Positions 45,856 through 53,123 of a stretch of 64,000 nt of DNA are shown one piece after another; positions within the stretch are counted from its first letter, which is position 1, and the number at the start of each line of letters is the position of its first letter. The notes beneath the pieces are model-generated. The model was not told where the DNA came from and searched no databases. It saw only the letters and a list, made by a program, of their open reading frames with translations. The position numbers and the translations under genes are program-made. The stretch covers positions 138,285-202,284 of the forward strand of contig NZ_VXCP01000001.1 in NCBI RefSeq assembly GCF_011355085.1. Reading direction: 5' to 3'. The stretch is from Pseudomonas akapageensis. GTDB lineage: Bacteria > Pseudomonadota > Gammaproteobacteria > Pseudomonadales > Pseudomonadaceae.

Positions 45856-47045
45856 AGATGGGAGAAAGTAATGTTGGCAGTATTGGCCAACGTTTCATCA
45901 GAATGACACAGCCGCACGGGGTGATTGTTTTCGATGATGTCCTCTATCCGTGTCACCAAATGCAGCATATCGCTATCGAACAGAACTTCCGCCTCTTCGG
46001 GATAACTGGAAAAAGCAGAAACACCCTTGCCAATTCCACTCTTTATTTGCAATTTGCAATCCGTGCGCCAACTAAAATCGGGATTACTCGAAGTGCTGGT
46101 AAAAGCCAGTTCCCGAGCGACTTTCCCTTCTTGATACAAGTCTTCTATACCCTCGAAGGCATTGAGGTAACGATTGACGGGTATTGGGTTCGTGTAGTTT
46201 CTCAGCTGCGATAGTGCCGTGCCGATTGCCTCGATAAGGGCATGGGCTTCGGCATAGTCGGGCGAGGCAACATCTCCGCGTCGCAGCGGACCGTTCACGA
46301 AGTTGTGCGCATAGTCGGTGTATACATTGAGCGCCATGCGCTGGCGTTTGGTCAATGCGCAGGCATGTGGTGTAACCGGACACCGCGGGGCAAGCGGTGG
46401 AAATGCTTTGTTGAACGATACGAGCCTGCTTTCGACGCGCAGATACGAAAAAGGCGGGTTGGCATAACGGTGTTTCAATATGGCGAATTCAGTCGCCGCC
46501 TCTTCCCGTCGGTCATCATCGACAACAATGTTGATAGCACTCCAGGGAGCACGCGCACACAAACTGGCCGCCGAGAAAAACAGCATTCTGAGCATCACTC
46601 GGAAATTCGCCTCTCCGTCAGCACTGCTCAATACCGGTAGAGCTGCGCTTGCCGTCGAGGCCGCGCCGTTGAACAAGCGCAAGGCTTGAAAGGCTTTCCA
46701 TGCCTGTACCGGTGCATTGATGTCTGGCGCGTTCGGCTCAAATACAGCGAGCCTGTTAAAACCGAGGCTTTGCGAGCCGGCAACCGGTTGTGAGACCCAG
46801 CACGGCAACATCGGGCGAAAATCCAGCGCCGGATAACGCTCCAATTCCTCGACAGAAACACCCCTGGCAGCCAATGCTTTAACCAGCCCCCCCTGGACGG
46901 GGTCATAGTTGCCCGCTCGGGTAGATATCAACAGATAGTCCACCGACTCACTCGCGAGGACCTCAAATATATCCCCGCTAATTAAATTGATTTTTCTATC
47001 ATCTGACTCAATATGATCCACATCCAAACTATCTATATAAGCCAT
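45852..47045 (-). CDS. ADP-ribosyltransferase with N-terminal macro-like domain, putative toxin
   Basis: A 397-aa protein. The ATG at 47045 is chosen because GGAGG lies seven bases upstream; a longer frame to 47177 reads through this site. The C-terminal 165 residues fit the R-S-E class of ADP-ribosyltransferase exoenzymes. YTDYAHNFVNGPLRRGD at 242-258 resembles the 'N-x-LR' helix, Arg292 lies in NRYL, S317-T318-S319 lies in LAFTSTSSNP, and E351-A352-E353 gives the ExE turn in YPEEAEVLF. Residues about 17-200 resemble a macro-like fold: INLISGDIFEVL, DYLLIST, then LPVLSSADGE and INIVVDDD. No signal peptide or membrane segment. It would transfer ADP-ribose from NAD to an unknown target. Could be a type VI effector or an intracellular defence toxin. 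Confidence 0.75.
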   Translation of the reverse strand: MAYIDSLDVDHIESDDRKINLISGDIFEVLASESVDYLLISTRAGNYDPVQGGLVKALAARGVSVEELERYPALDFRPMLPCWVSQPVAGSQSLGFNRLAVFEPNAPDINAPVQAWKAFQALRLFNGAASTASAALPVLSSADGEANFRVMLRMLFFSAASLCARAPWSAINIVVDDDRREEAATEFAILKHRYANPPFSYLRVESRLVSFNKAFPPLAPRCPVTPHACALTKRQRMALNVYTDYAHNFVNGPLRRGDVASPDYAEAHALIEAIGTALSQLRNYTNPIPVNRYLNAFEGIEDLYQEGKVARELAFTSTSSNPDFSWRTDCKLQIKSGIGKGVSAFSSYPEEAEVLFDSDMLHLVTRIEDIIENNHPVRLCHSDETLANTANITFSHL

Positions 47046-47223
47046 GCACTGTCCTCCGTGACATTTCAATTGCAAAGCGCATTTGAAACTTACACACAGA
47101 GAAACCGGCTGAGTACTCACAAAAATGTCAGGCAGCCAATGGCCAGCACCCGATCCGAGCCCTTGATAACTGCCCACGCGGACTCCAGATAAGCGTTATT
47201 CGCCCCCTGATCTGGAGCCCCCT

Positions 47224-47658
47224 ATGAGCGATCGACTCGTCATCCCCTGCCCTCAATGCAACGGGCTCAACCGCATACCTGCCGAACGCCTGGGCGATCA
47301 GCCCAAGTGCGGTCGTTGCAAAAGCCCGGTGTTGCTCGATCAGCCGTTCGAATTGAAGCAGGGTGATTACGCCAGCCAGATCAAGGGAGACCTGCCGTTA
47401 TTGATCGATGTCTGGGCCGACTGGTGCGGCCCGTGCAAATCCTTCGCACCGATTTTCGAACAGGCCGCCCGCCAATTGAAGGGACGCTGCCGCTTGGCGA
47501 AGCTGGACAGCGAGGCCAATCAACAGTTGGCCGGGCAATTGGGGATTCGCTCGATTCCCAGCCTGATTCTGTTCAAGAACGGCCGGGAGGTTTCTCGCCA
47601 GAGCGGTGCTTTCCCCCTGCCGCAGTTGCTTGAATGGTTACGCAGCCAAGGGGTTTGA
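47224..47658 (+). CDS. trxC: Thioredoxin TrxC
   Basis: A 144-aa thioredoxin-2. The N-terminal zinc module has two CxxC pairs (CPQCNG and CGRCKS). The thioredoxin fold has the active site DVWADWCGPCKSFAP near residue 67 and the cis-proline IRSIPSLILFKNGRE. It reduces disulfides in the cytosol and often responds to oxidative stress. It is divergent from the ART gene across 178 bp that contain the promoters of both and no other gene. Confidence 0.95.
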   Translation: MSDRLVIPCPQCNGLNRIPAERLGDQPKCGRCKSPVLLDQPFELKQGDYASQIKGDLPLLIDVWADWCGPCKSFAPIFEQAARQLKGRCRLAKLDSEANQQLAGQLGIRSIPSLILFKNGREVSRQSGAFPLPQLLEWLRSQGV

Positions 47659-47664
47659 TGGGGC

Positions 47665-48438
47665 TTAGCGGTTGCCTTCCAGCAGGCCGTGCAACTCGAC
47701 GAACTGCTGGGTCAACTTGTGCCGGGCGTCGAGATGGATCAACGGCATGCTGGCCTGGTGCGATTCACGCATCTTCACCGAGCTGTTGAGGTACACCGGC
47801 AGCACCGGCATCCCTTCGGCAATCAGTTCGTCGAGCATCTGCTGTGGCAGGCTGGCACGCGCCTGGAACTGGTTCACCACAATGCCTTCGACCTGCAGGT
47901 CTTCATTGTGGTCCTCTTTCAACTCTTCGATTTCGGCCAGTAGCCCATATAGCGCCTGGCGCGAAAAGCTGTCGCAATCGAAGGGTATCAGCACACGATC
48001 GGCCGCGATCAACGCCGAAACAGCGTAAAAATTCAGAGCTGGCGGTGTATCCAGATAGATTCGATCATAGTCCTCGGCCAGATCATCGAGCAGTTTGCGC
48101 AGCTTGTTGATCTTGTGCTTGGCCTCGAGCTTGGGTTGCAGGTCGGCCAGCTCAGCAGTGGCAGTGACCACATGCAGGTTGTCGAAAGGCGTCTCGTAGA
48201 TGTCGACCTTGTTCTTTTTCGCAAAAGGCCCGGACGAGAGTGTTTGCTTGAAGAAATCGGCGATGCCCATGGGGATATCGTCGCCCGTCAGCCCTGTCAG
48301 GTACTGGGTCGAGTTGGCCTGAGCGTCCAGATCGATCAACAGCGTGCGATAGCCTTCGCTGGCGCTGACCGCCGCCAGGTTACAGGCAATGCTCGACTTG
48401 CCCACGCCACCTTTCTGATTGAATACCACGCGCCGCAT
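47665..48438 (-). CDS. Orphan ParA family ATPase
   Basis: A 257-aa ParA/Soj-type protein with the deviant Walker [20 protein letters not shown] at the N-terminus, [15 protein letters not shown] (Walker A') and [17 protein letters not shown] (Walker B). It binds ATP, dimerises and usually positions cargo along DNA. No parB or parS-like gene is adjacent, so this is not the chromosome partition pair (parAB lies near oriC). An equivalent orphan occurs in the same neighbourhood of P. aeruginosa. Cargo unknown. It converges with trxC with only six bases between stops. Confidence 0.88.
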   Translation of the reverse strand: MRRVVFNQKGGVGKSSIACNLAAVSASEGYRTLLIDLDAQANSTQYLTGLTGDDIPMGIADFFKQTLSSGPFAKKNKVDIYETPFDNLHVVTATAELADLQPKLEAKHKINKLRKLLDDLAEDYDRIYLDTPPALNFYAVSALIAADRVLIPFDCDSFSRQALYGLLAEIEELKEDHNEDLQVEGIVVNQFQARASLPQQMLDELIAEGMPVLPVYLNSSVKMRESHQASMPLIHLDARHKLTQQFVELHGLLEGNR

Positions 48439-48742
48439 GCAGACCTCCGTGCTTCAGTGAATGCCCGAGTGTAGTGGGCCCGGGGCTGACATGACCAGCA
48501 CCATTGATGCGATGCGCCGCAGCGATCGGATGTATGGAGAATGCAGCTTCCCACAATAAAAAAGTGCGCACGGAGACAACAGCCGATGAAATTGGCTGTC
48601 TTATTGGCAGATTTAACCATTTGCTCCGCACAAGGTGCACCGCGATAATGCACACCATGCTGCCATTACGCCACGCCATTGCGAGTCATCGCCCCGATTC
48701 GACTCCCAGAGCATGCAAGTCCTCAAGGGCAGGAATTCAGTC
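48439..48742. other. Divergent intergenic region before the aryl-polyene operon
   Basis: About 300 bp between the ParA gene and the first polyene gene. It should hold both promoters. The only structure I can point to is a weak CAGCC/GGCTG hairpin near 48573-48597, and AT-rich sequence around 48548-48560 and 48590-48615. No convincing -35/-10 pair or known operator is seen, and I find no gene in it. Confidence 0.4.
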
Positions 48743-49462
48743 GTGATCAGATTCAACATCGCACAATGGCGCGCCTGGGCACCCGGGCTTGTGTCGGCTG
48801 ACGACTGGCTGCGCTGGAGCCGGGAGCCGCGGCCGCTCACCGATGACGATGCCGCCCCTGATGTGTCGTTCCTGCCCGCCATGCAACGTCGTCGGCTGGG
48901 CCGCCTGGCCCGGATGGCGTTCAGCGTCGGCTGGCCGCTTGCCGAAGGCCACGACTCGTTACCACTGGTTTTTGTCTGCCGCCATGGCGAAACTCCACGC
49001 ACCTTCGACATCCTCAGTGAGTTGGCGGCCGGACAACCCTTGTCACCGACGCAATTCAGCCTGTCGGTGCATAACTCGGTCATCGGCCTGTGGTCGATCC
49101 TGCGAGGCTCCACCGCTGAAATGACCGCATTGGCCGCCGCCGGCGATGGCCTGGAACAAGGCATGCTCGAGGCCGCTGCACTGCTCGCAGAGGGTGCGCC
49201 GGCGGTGCTGTTGATCGTCTGCGAAGAACAGCCTGCCCCGGCGTATGCCGACTGGATCGACGATGTGCCCTTTCCCTATGCTGTCGGCCTGCTGTTGACG
49301 CCGGGAGACGATTGGCAATTGTCACCGGGCCAGACGAAAGCCGAGGCCGAGCCATGCCACTGGCCCCATGCCGTGGATCTGCTGCGCTGCCTGCTGACCC
49401 GACAACCCCACTGCCACCATGCCTGGAAAAACCGTGTATGGACCTGGCAACGCATACACTGA
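48743..49462 (+). CDS. β-Ketoacyl synthase chain-length-factor-like protein (ApeC type)
   Basis: A 239-aa protein matching the short ketoacyl-synthase-like family (Ketoacyl-synt_2). It reads FNIAQWRAWAPGLVSADDWL, then MQRRRLGRLARMAF and LSVHNSVIGLWSI. The nucleophilic Cys of a true KS is absent; the HNS segment occupies its place, as in chain-length factors. It probably pairs with one of the downstream KS proteins. The GTG at 48743, eight bases after AGGA, is preferred; ATGs at 48713 and 48635 are in frame but lack ribosome sites. It heads the polyene operon and corresponds by order to apeC of enterobacterial clusters. Confidence 0.75.
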   Translation: MIRFNIAQWRAWAPGLVSADDWLRWSREPRPLTDDDAAPDVSFLPAMQRRRLGRLARMAFSVGWPLAEGHDSLPLVFVCRHGETPRTFDILSELAAGQPLSPTQFSLSVHNSVIGLWSILRGSTAEMTALAAAGDGLEQGMLEAAALLAEGAPAVLLIVCEEQPAPAYADWIDDVPFPYAVGLLLTPGDDWQLSPGQTKAEAEPCHWPHAVDLLRCLLTRQPHCHHAWKNRVWTWQRIH

Positions 49463-50250
49463 TGAAAGGTCGTGACGCCTACTATTGGCGGCTCCTGGCC
49501 ACGGCCCTGAGCTTTGCCCTGTTCGGGGTGGGCGGCCTGTGCCTGCGCCTGCTGGTTTTCCCGCTGCTGAGCTGCTTGCCGGGCGACGCACGGGTTCACC
49601 GCCAAAGGGCGAGGCATATCGTGAGCCGGCTGTTCTGGCTGTTCATTCGCATCATGTACCGCACCGGTGTGCTCACCTACGAGGTCCGGGGCGCGGAAAA
49701 ACTCGGTCGCCCGGGCCAGATGATCATCGCCAACCACCCCTCGCTGATAGACGTCGTATTTCTGATCGGGCTGGTGCGCGATGCCAACTGCGTGGTCAAG
49801 CAAAGCCTCTGGGTAAACCCTTTCACTCGTGGCCCCTTGCATGAGGCCGAGTACATCAGCAATGACGGCAGCATGGGCATGCTCGACGCGGCAGCCCAGG
49901 CGCTGCAAAGCGGGCAAACGCTGATCATCTTCCCCGAAGGCACGCGCACCCAGCCGGGCTGCGCGCCCGCCTTTCATCGCGGCGCTGCCGCAATTGCCTT
50001 GCGAGGTGCGAAAATCATCACGCCTGTTACCATCAAGGTCAGCCCGACCACGCTGACCAAAGCAGAGCCCTGGTATCGCATCCCGCAACGCCGTGTGCAC
50101 TTCAGCCTCCAGGTAGGTGCCGATATCGACCCCCATACTTTCGCAGCGCTTGGCCCGGCGCCCAAGGCTTCGCGCAAGCTCAATGACTATCTGCATGACT
50201 ATTTTTTAAAGGAGCTCGCCATTGATGAGCGATCAGCACCCGGACCTTAA
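49462..50250 (+). CDS. Lysophospholipid acyltransferase family protein (ApeD type)
   Basis: A protein of about 262 aa from the PlsC superfamily, with one N-terminal membrane helix (WRLLATALSFALFGVGGLCL). The catalytic HX4D motif is in IIANHPSLIDVVF, and the acceptor-binding IIFPEGTRTQPG follows. In aryl polyene clusters this enzyme is thought to attach the finished acyl chain to a membrane anchor. The ATG at 49462 overlaps the preceding stop (TGATG); an in-frame ATG at 49438 is an alternative. It overlaps the next gene by about 25 bases. Confidence 0.82.
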   Translation: MKGRDAYYWRLLATALSFALFGVGGLCLRLLVFPLLSCLPGDARVHRQRARHIVSRLFWLFIRIMYRTGVLTYEVRGAEKLGRPGQMIIANHPSLIDVVFLIGLVRDANCVVKQSLWVNPFTRGPLHEAEYISNDGSMGMLDAAAQALQSGQTLIIFPEGTRTQPGCAPAFHRGAAAIALRGAKIITPVTIKVSPTTLTKAEPWYRIPQRRVHFSLQVGADIDPHTFAALGPAPKASRKLNDYLHDYFLKELAIDERSAPGP

Positions 50251-50497
50251 CCTTGAAATCAAGCGGCTGATCATCGATGCCCTGGGCCTCGAAGACATCA
50301 CGCCGGAGGATATCGGCAACGACCAGACGCTGTTCGGCGAAGGCCTGGGCCTGGATTCGGTGGACGCGCTCGAGCTCGGCCTGGCCATCCAGAAGCGCTA
50401 CGGCATCAAGATAGACGCTGACGCCAAGGACACCCGTACCCATTTTTCCAACGTGACCAGCCTCGCCGCTTTCGTCACTGCTAAACAGGCCGCGTGA
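50225..50497 (+). CDS. Acyl carrier protein 1 (ApeE type)
   Basis: A 90-aa ACP. The phosphopantetheine serine is in GEGLGLDSVDALELG (Ser about residue 45), followed by the usual acidic helix II. It carries the starter or growing polyene chain. AAAGGAG lies upstream; a TTG one codon earlier is also possible. The gene begins inside the end of the acyltransferase gene and is followed by a second, different ACP. Confidence 0.93.
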   Translation: MSDQHPDLNLEIKRLIIDALGLEDITPEDIGNDQTLFGEGLGLDSVDALELGLAIQKRYGIKIDADAKDTRTHFSNVTSLAAFVTAKQAA

Positions 50498-50506
50498 GAC
50501 AGCCCC

Positions 50507-50761
50507 ATGCAAACCCGTGATGACATTTTCAATACCCTGCGTGATGCCCTGGTAGAACTGTTCGAACTTGAGCCCGAGCGCGTGAGCCTCGATTCCAACC
50601 TGTATCAGGACCTGGAAATCGACAGCATCGACGCCGTGGACCTGCTCGATCACATCAAGCGCAAGACCGGCAAGAAAATCACCGCCGAAGACTTCAAGGC
50701 TGTACGTACGGTCAATGATGTGGTCGAAGCCGTCTACCGCCTGGCCAGCCCGGCGGCATGA
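50507..50761 (+). CDS. Acyl carrier protein 2 (ApeF type)
   Basis: An 84-aa ACP with the attachment site YQDLEIDSIDAVDLLD (Ser about residue 39). Its sequence differs clearly from the preceding ACP, so the two probably have separate duties, as proposed for ApeE/ApeF: loading the aryl starter versus carrying the extender chain. The stop overlaps the ATG of the next gene. Confidence 0.93.
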   Translation: MQTRDDIFNTLRDALVELFELEPERVSLDSNLYQDLEIDSIDAVDLLDHIKRKTGKKITAEDFKAVRTVNDVVEAVYRLASPAA

Positions 50762-51303
50762 AGCGTCTTTTTGGTCTCGGCCTGCTGTTGGCCGGCCTGC
50801 TGTACCCCTTTGCGGTACATTATGGCATCGCGCATTTTGCTCCCTGGCAATTTGGCCTGGTCCTCGGCGGACTTTGGCTGGCACGCGCGATAATGGGCGA
50901 GCGGCGGCCGGGAAACCTGTGGGTGGCGGGTGTTGCCATTGCATTCTGCGTACTGCTGGCAGCATTCGACAACGCGCAGTTGCTGCGCTGGTATCCGGTA
51001 CTGATCAATGCCTGCCTGCTCGGCTTTTTCGGCCTGAGCCTGATCCAGGGCCCACCGGTTGTCGAACGCCTTGCACGACTCACGGAGCCGCAATTGCCAC
51101 CTGCAGCTGTTCCCTATACCCGCCAGGTGACGAAGGTGTGGTGCCTGTTCTTTCTGGGCAATGGCCTGATCGCTGCGGCGCTGACGCTGTGGGCACCACT
51201 GAGCTGGTGGACGCTTTACAACGGGCTGATCGCCTATGGCTTGATGGGTACCCTGTTTGCGGGTGAATGGCTGGTCCGTCAACGGGTACGCGCGCGCTCA
51301 TGA
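50758..51303 (+). CDS. COG4648-type membrane protein (ApeG type)
   Basis: A 181-aa integral membrane protein with about five hydrophobic helices, starting MKRLFGLGLLLAGLLYPFAV. It has no enzyme motif. Proteins of this type are regular members of aryl polyene clusters, where they follow the ACP genes, but their role is unknown. Start and stop overlap both neighbours (ATGA each), showing tight coupling. Confidence 0.8.
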   Translation: MKRLFGLGLLLAGLLYPFAVHYGIAHFAPWQFGLVLGGLWLARAIMGERRPGNLWVAGVAIAFCVLLAAFDNAQLLRWYPVLINACLLGFFGLSLIQGPPVVERLARLTEPQLPPAAVPYTRQVTKVWCLFFLGNGLIAAALTLWAPLSWWTLYNGLIAYGLMGTLFAGEWLVRQRVRARS

Positions 51304-52991
51304 ATCCGCATCTGGAATGGACAGGCCTTGAGCATCTGCTGCTCAAGCCGCACCCCGCCCGCGAAGTGACCTTTGCCCCGTCGCTCGACCATGCGCAGTT
51401 CTGCGATCAGGCCCTGCGTGTGGCGGCTGGTTTGCAAGCCCGAGGCGTGCAGCGCCTGGCGGTGCACCTGGAAGACGCCGGCGAGCTTGCCATTGCCCTG
51501 TTCGGCGCCTGGCGCGCCGGGATCAGCGTGCTGCTGCCGGCCGACCTGCAGACCCAGACCCGTCAACGCTGGTCCGCTGACGTCGATCTCTGGCTGAGCG
51601 ACCAGCCGGGCGATTGCAGTCTGGCCACGCTGGCCCTCGCCCCCTTGCCCGCGGCAGCGCTGGATCTGGACCAGTGTCGGCTGAGCCTGTGCACTTCCGG
51701 CTCGAGTGGCGAACCCAAGCGCATCGAAAAGTGCCTGCGCCAGCTTGCCAATGAGGTCATGGCGCTGGAGCAGCTGTGGGGCGCCGATCTGGGGGCTGCC
51801 TGCATGATCGGCAGCGTGTCGGCACAACATATCTACGGCCTGTTGTTCCGCGTGTTGTGGCCATTGTGCGCCGGGCGCGGTTTCGTACGTCAGCAGTTGC
51901 CCTTCCCTGAGGACCTGCAGCAGGCCAGCCGTGAACACAAGGAATTTGCCTGGGTCGCAAGCCCTGCGCTGCTCAAACGCATGGGCGACAACCTCGATTG
52001 GCCGGCACTGAGCCAGGTACGCCGAGTGTTTTCCTCGGGCGGCGCCTTGCCACCCGAGGCTGCCGACAGCCTGCAAACCCGCTTGCTGCAGCGGCCCACC
52101 GAGATCCTCGGCAGTTCGGAAACCGGCGGCATCGCCTGGCGCCAGGACGATGTTCTTTGGCAACCCTTTGCCGACGTGCACCTGAGCCAGAACAACGAAG
52201 GCGCCTTGCGCATCGAATCGCCCTACCTGCCGGCCGGCCATATCGAGCAGACTGCCGATGCCGCCGAATTCGCCGCCGATGGGCGTTTTCGGCTACTCGG
52301 CAGGTTGGACCGGATCGTCAAGCTGGAAGAAAAACGCATTTCACTGCCGCTGCTTGAGCAAGCCCTGGCTGAACATGCCTGGGTCGAAGAAGCACGCCTG
52401 GGCGTGGTGCAGGAAAGCCGCGCCAGTCTTGGCGCGCTGCTGGTCCTCAGCGAGCAAGGCTTGCAAGTCTTGCGTAGTCAGGGGCGGCGCGCCCTGACCG
52501 AAACCCTGCGCCAGCACCTGAGCGCGCATTGCGAGGCCCTGGCGTTGCCAAGACGCTGGCGATTGCTGCGGCAACTGCCGTTCAATGCCCAGGGCAAGCT
52601 GCCCCAGGCGGATATCGAAGCCGTGTTGCTGGCCGGACGGCCGCAGTCGCCGGAAGTCCTTGGGCAGGCCGATGTCGACGGTGAAGTTCGCCTGCAACTG
52701 GCTGTGCCACCGGATCTGGCTTATTTCAGCGGTCACTTTCCTCAGGCGCCGGTATTGCCCGGTGTTGTGCAAGTGGACTGGGCGCTGGACCTGGCTCGGC
52801 AGCGACTGGGCCTTCCTGGCCGGTTTGCCGGGATGGAAGTGTTGAAGTTCCAGCAGTTGATTCGGCCGGGAGATGTGGTCGAGTTGGGGCTGCGTTGGGA
52901 TGCTGGACGGGGGAAGCTTTATTTCGCTTACCGTCTTGAGGGTGTGGCGTGTTCCAGTGGGCGGATTTTGTTGGGGGTGGTGGGTGATTGA
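51300..52991 (+). CDS. Fused AMP-dependent aryl/acyl ligase and FabZ-like dehydratase (ApeH-ApeI type)
   Basis: A 563-aa two-domain protein. Residues 1 to about 445 are an adenylate-forming ligase: [19 protein letters not shown] (P-loop), [13 protein letters not shown] and [20 protein letters not shown] (hinge and lysine region). From about 450 it is a hotdog dehydratase with [20 protein letters not shown], the FabZ catalytic His in GHFP. In the best-studied clusters these are separate genes, apeH and apeI; here they are one frame. It should activate an aryl acid for loading on ACP and also dehydrate 3-hydroxyacyl-ACP. The ATG overlaps the preceding stop. Confidence 0.85.
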   Translation: MNPHLEWTGLEHLLLKPHPAREVTFAPSLDHAQFCDQALRVAAGLQARGVQRLAVHLEDAGELAIALFGAWRAGISVLLPADLQTQTRQRWSADVDLWLSDQPGDCSLATLALAPLPAAALDLDQCRLSLCTSGSSGEPKRIEKCLRQLANEVMALEQLWGADLGAACMIGSVSAQHIYGLLFRVLWPLCAGRGFVRQQLPFPEDLQQASREHKEFAWVASPALLKRMGDNLDWPALSQVRRVFSSGGALPPEAADSLQTRLLQRPTEILGSSETGGIAWRQDDVLWQPFADVHLSQNNEGALRIESPYLPAGHIEQTADAAEFAADGRFRLLGRLDRIVKLEEKRISLPLLEQALAEHAWVEEARLGVVQESRASLGALLVLSEQGLQVLRSQGRRALTETLRQHLSAHCEALALPRRWRLLRQLPFNAQGKLPQADIEAVLLAGRPQSPEVLGQADVDGEVRLQLAVPPDLAYFSGHFPQAPVLPGVVQVDWALDLARQRLGLPGRFAGMEVLKFQQLIRPGDVVELGLRWDAGRGKLYFAYRLEGVACSSGRILLGVVGD

Positions 52992-53000
52992 GATCGCAGG

Positions 53001-53017
53001 CGACCGCTTCGCGGTCG
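53001..53017. repeat. Short palindrome inside the polyene operon
   Basis: CGACCGC-TTC-GCGGTCG, a 7-bp stem ten bases after the ligase/dehydratase stop, flanked by two GATCGC copies. It looks like a single REP-type unit in the only real gap (128 bp) of an otherwise gapless operon. Confidence 0.65.
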
Positions 53018-53087
53018 ATCGCGGCGGTGCGACGACTAGACTTGCCCGCGATAAGACCGGCACGGCCATCAAAGGAGCCCCTCTGCA

Positions 53088-53123
53088 ATGGTTCAATTTC
53101 TACCCTTTCTGGAAAACCGATGA
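53088..53123 (+). CDS. 11-codon mini-cistron overlapping the ammonia-lyase start
   Basis: AAAGGAG nine bases upstream of ATG encodes MVQFLPFLENR, and its TGA overlaps the ATG of the lyase gene (ATGA). The ribosome site is better than the lyase's own GGAAA, so the peptide may couple translation into the lyase. It could also be what remains when a larger gene was lost: the glycosyltransferase gene (apeJ) normally sits here in related clusters. No test of expression is possible from sequence. Confidence 0.4.
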   Translation: MVQFLPFLENR

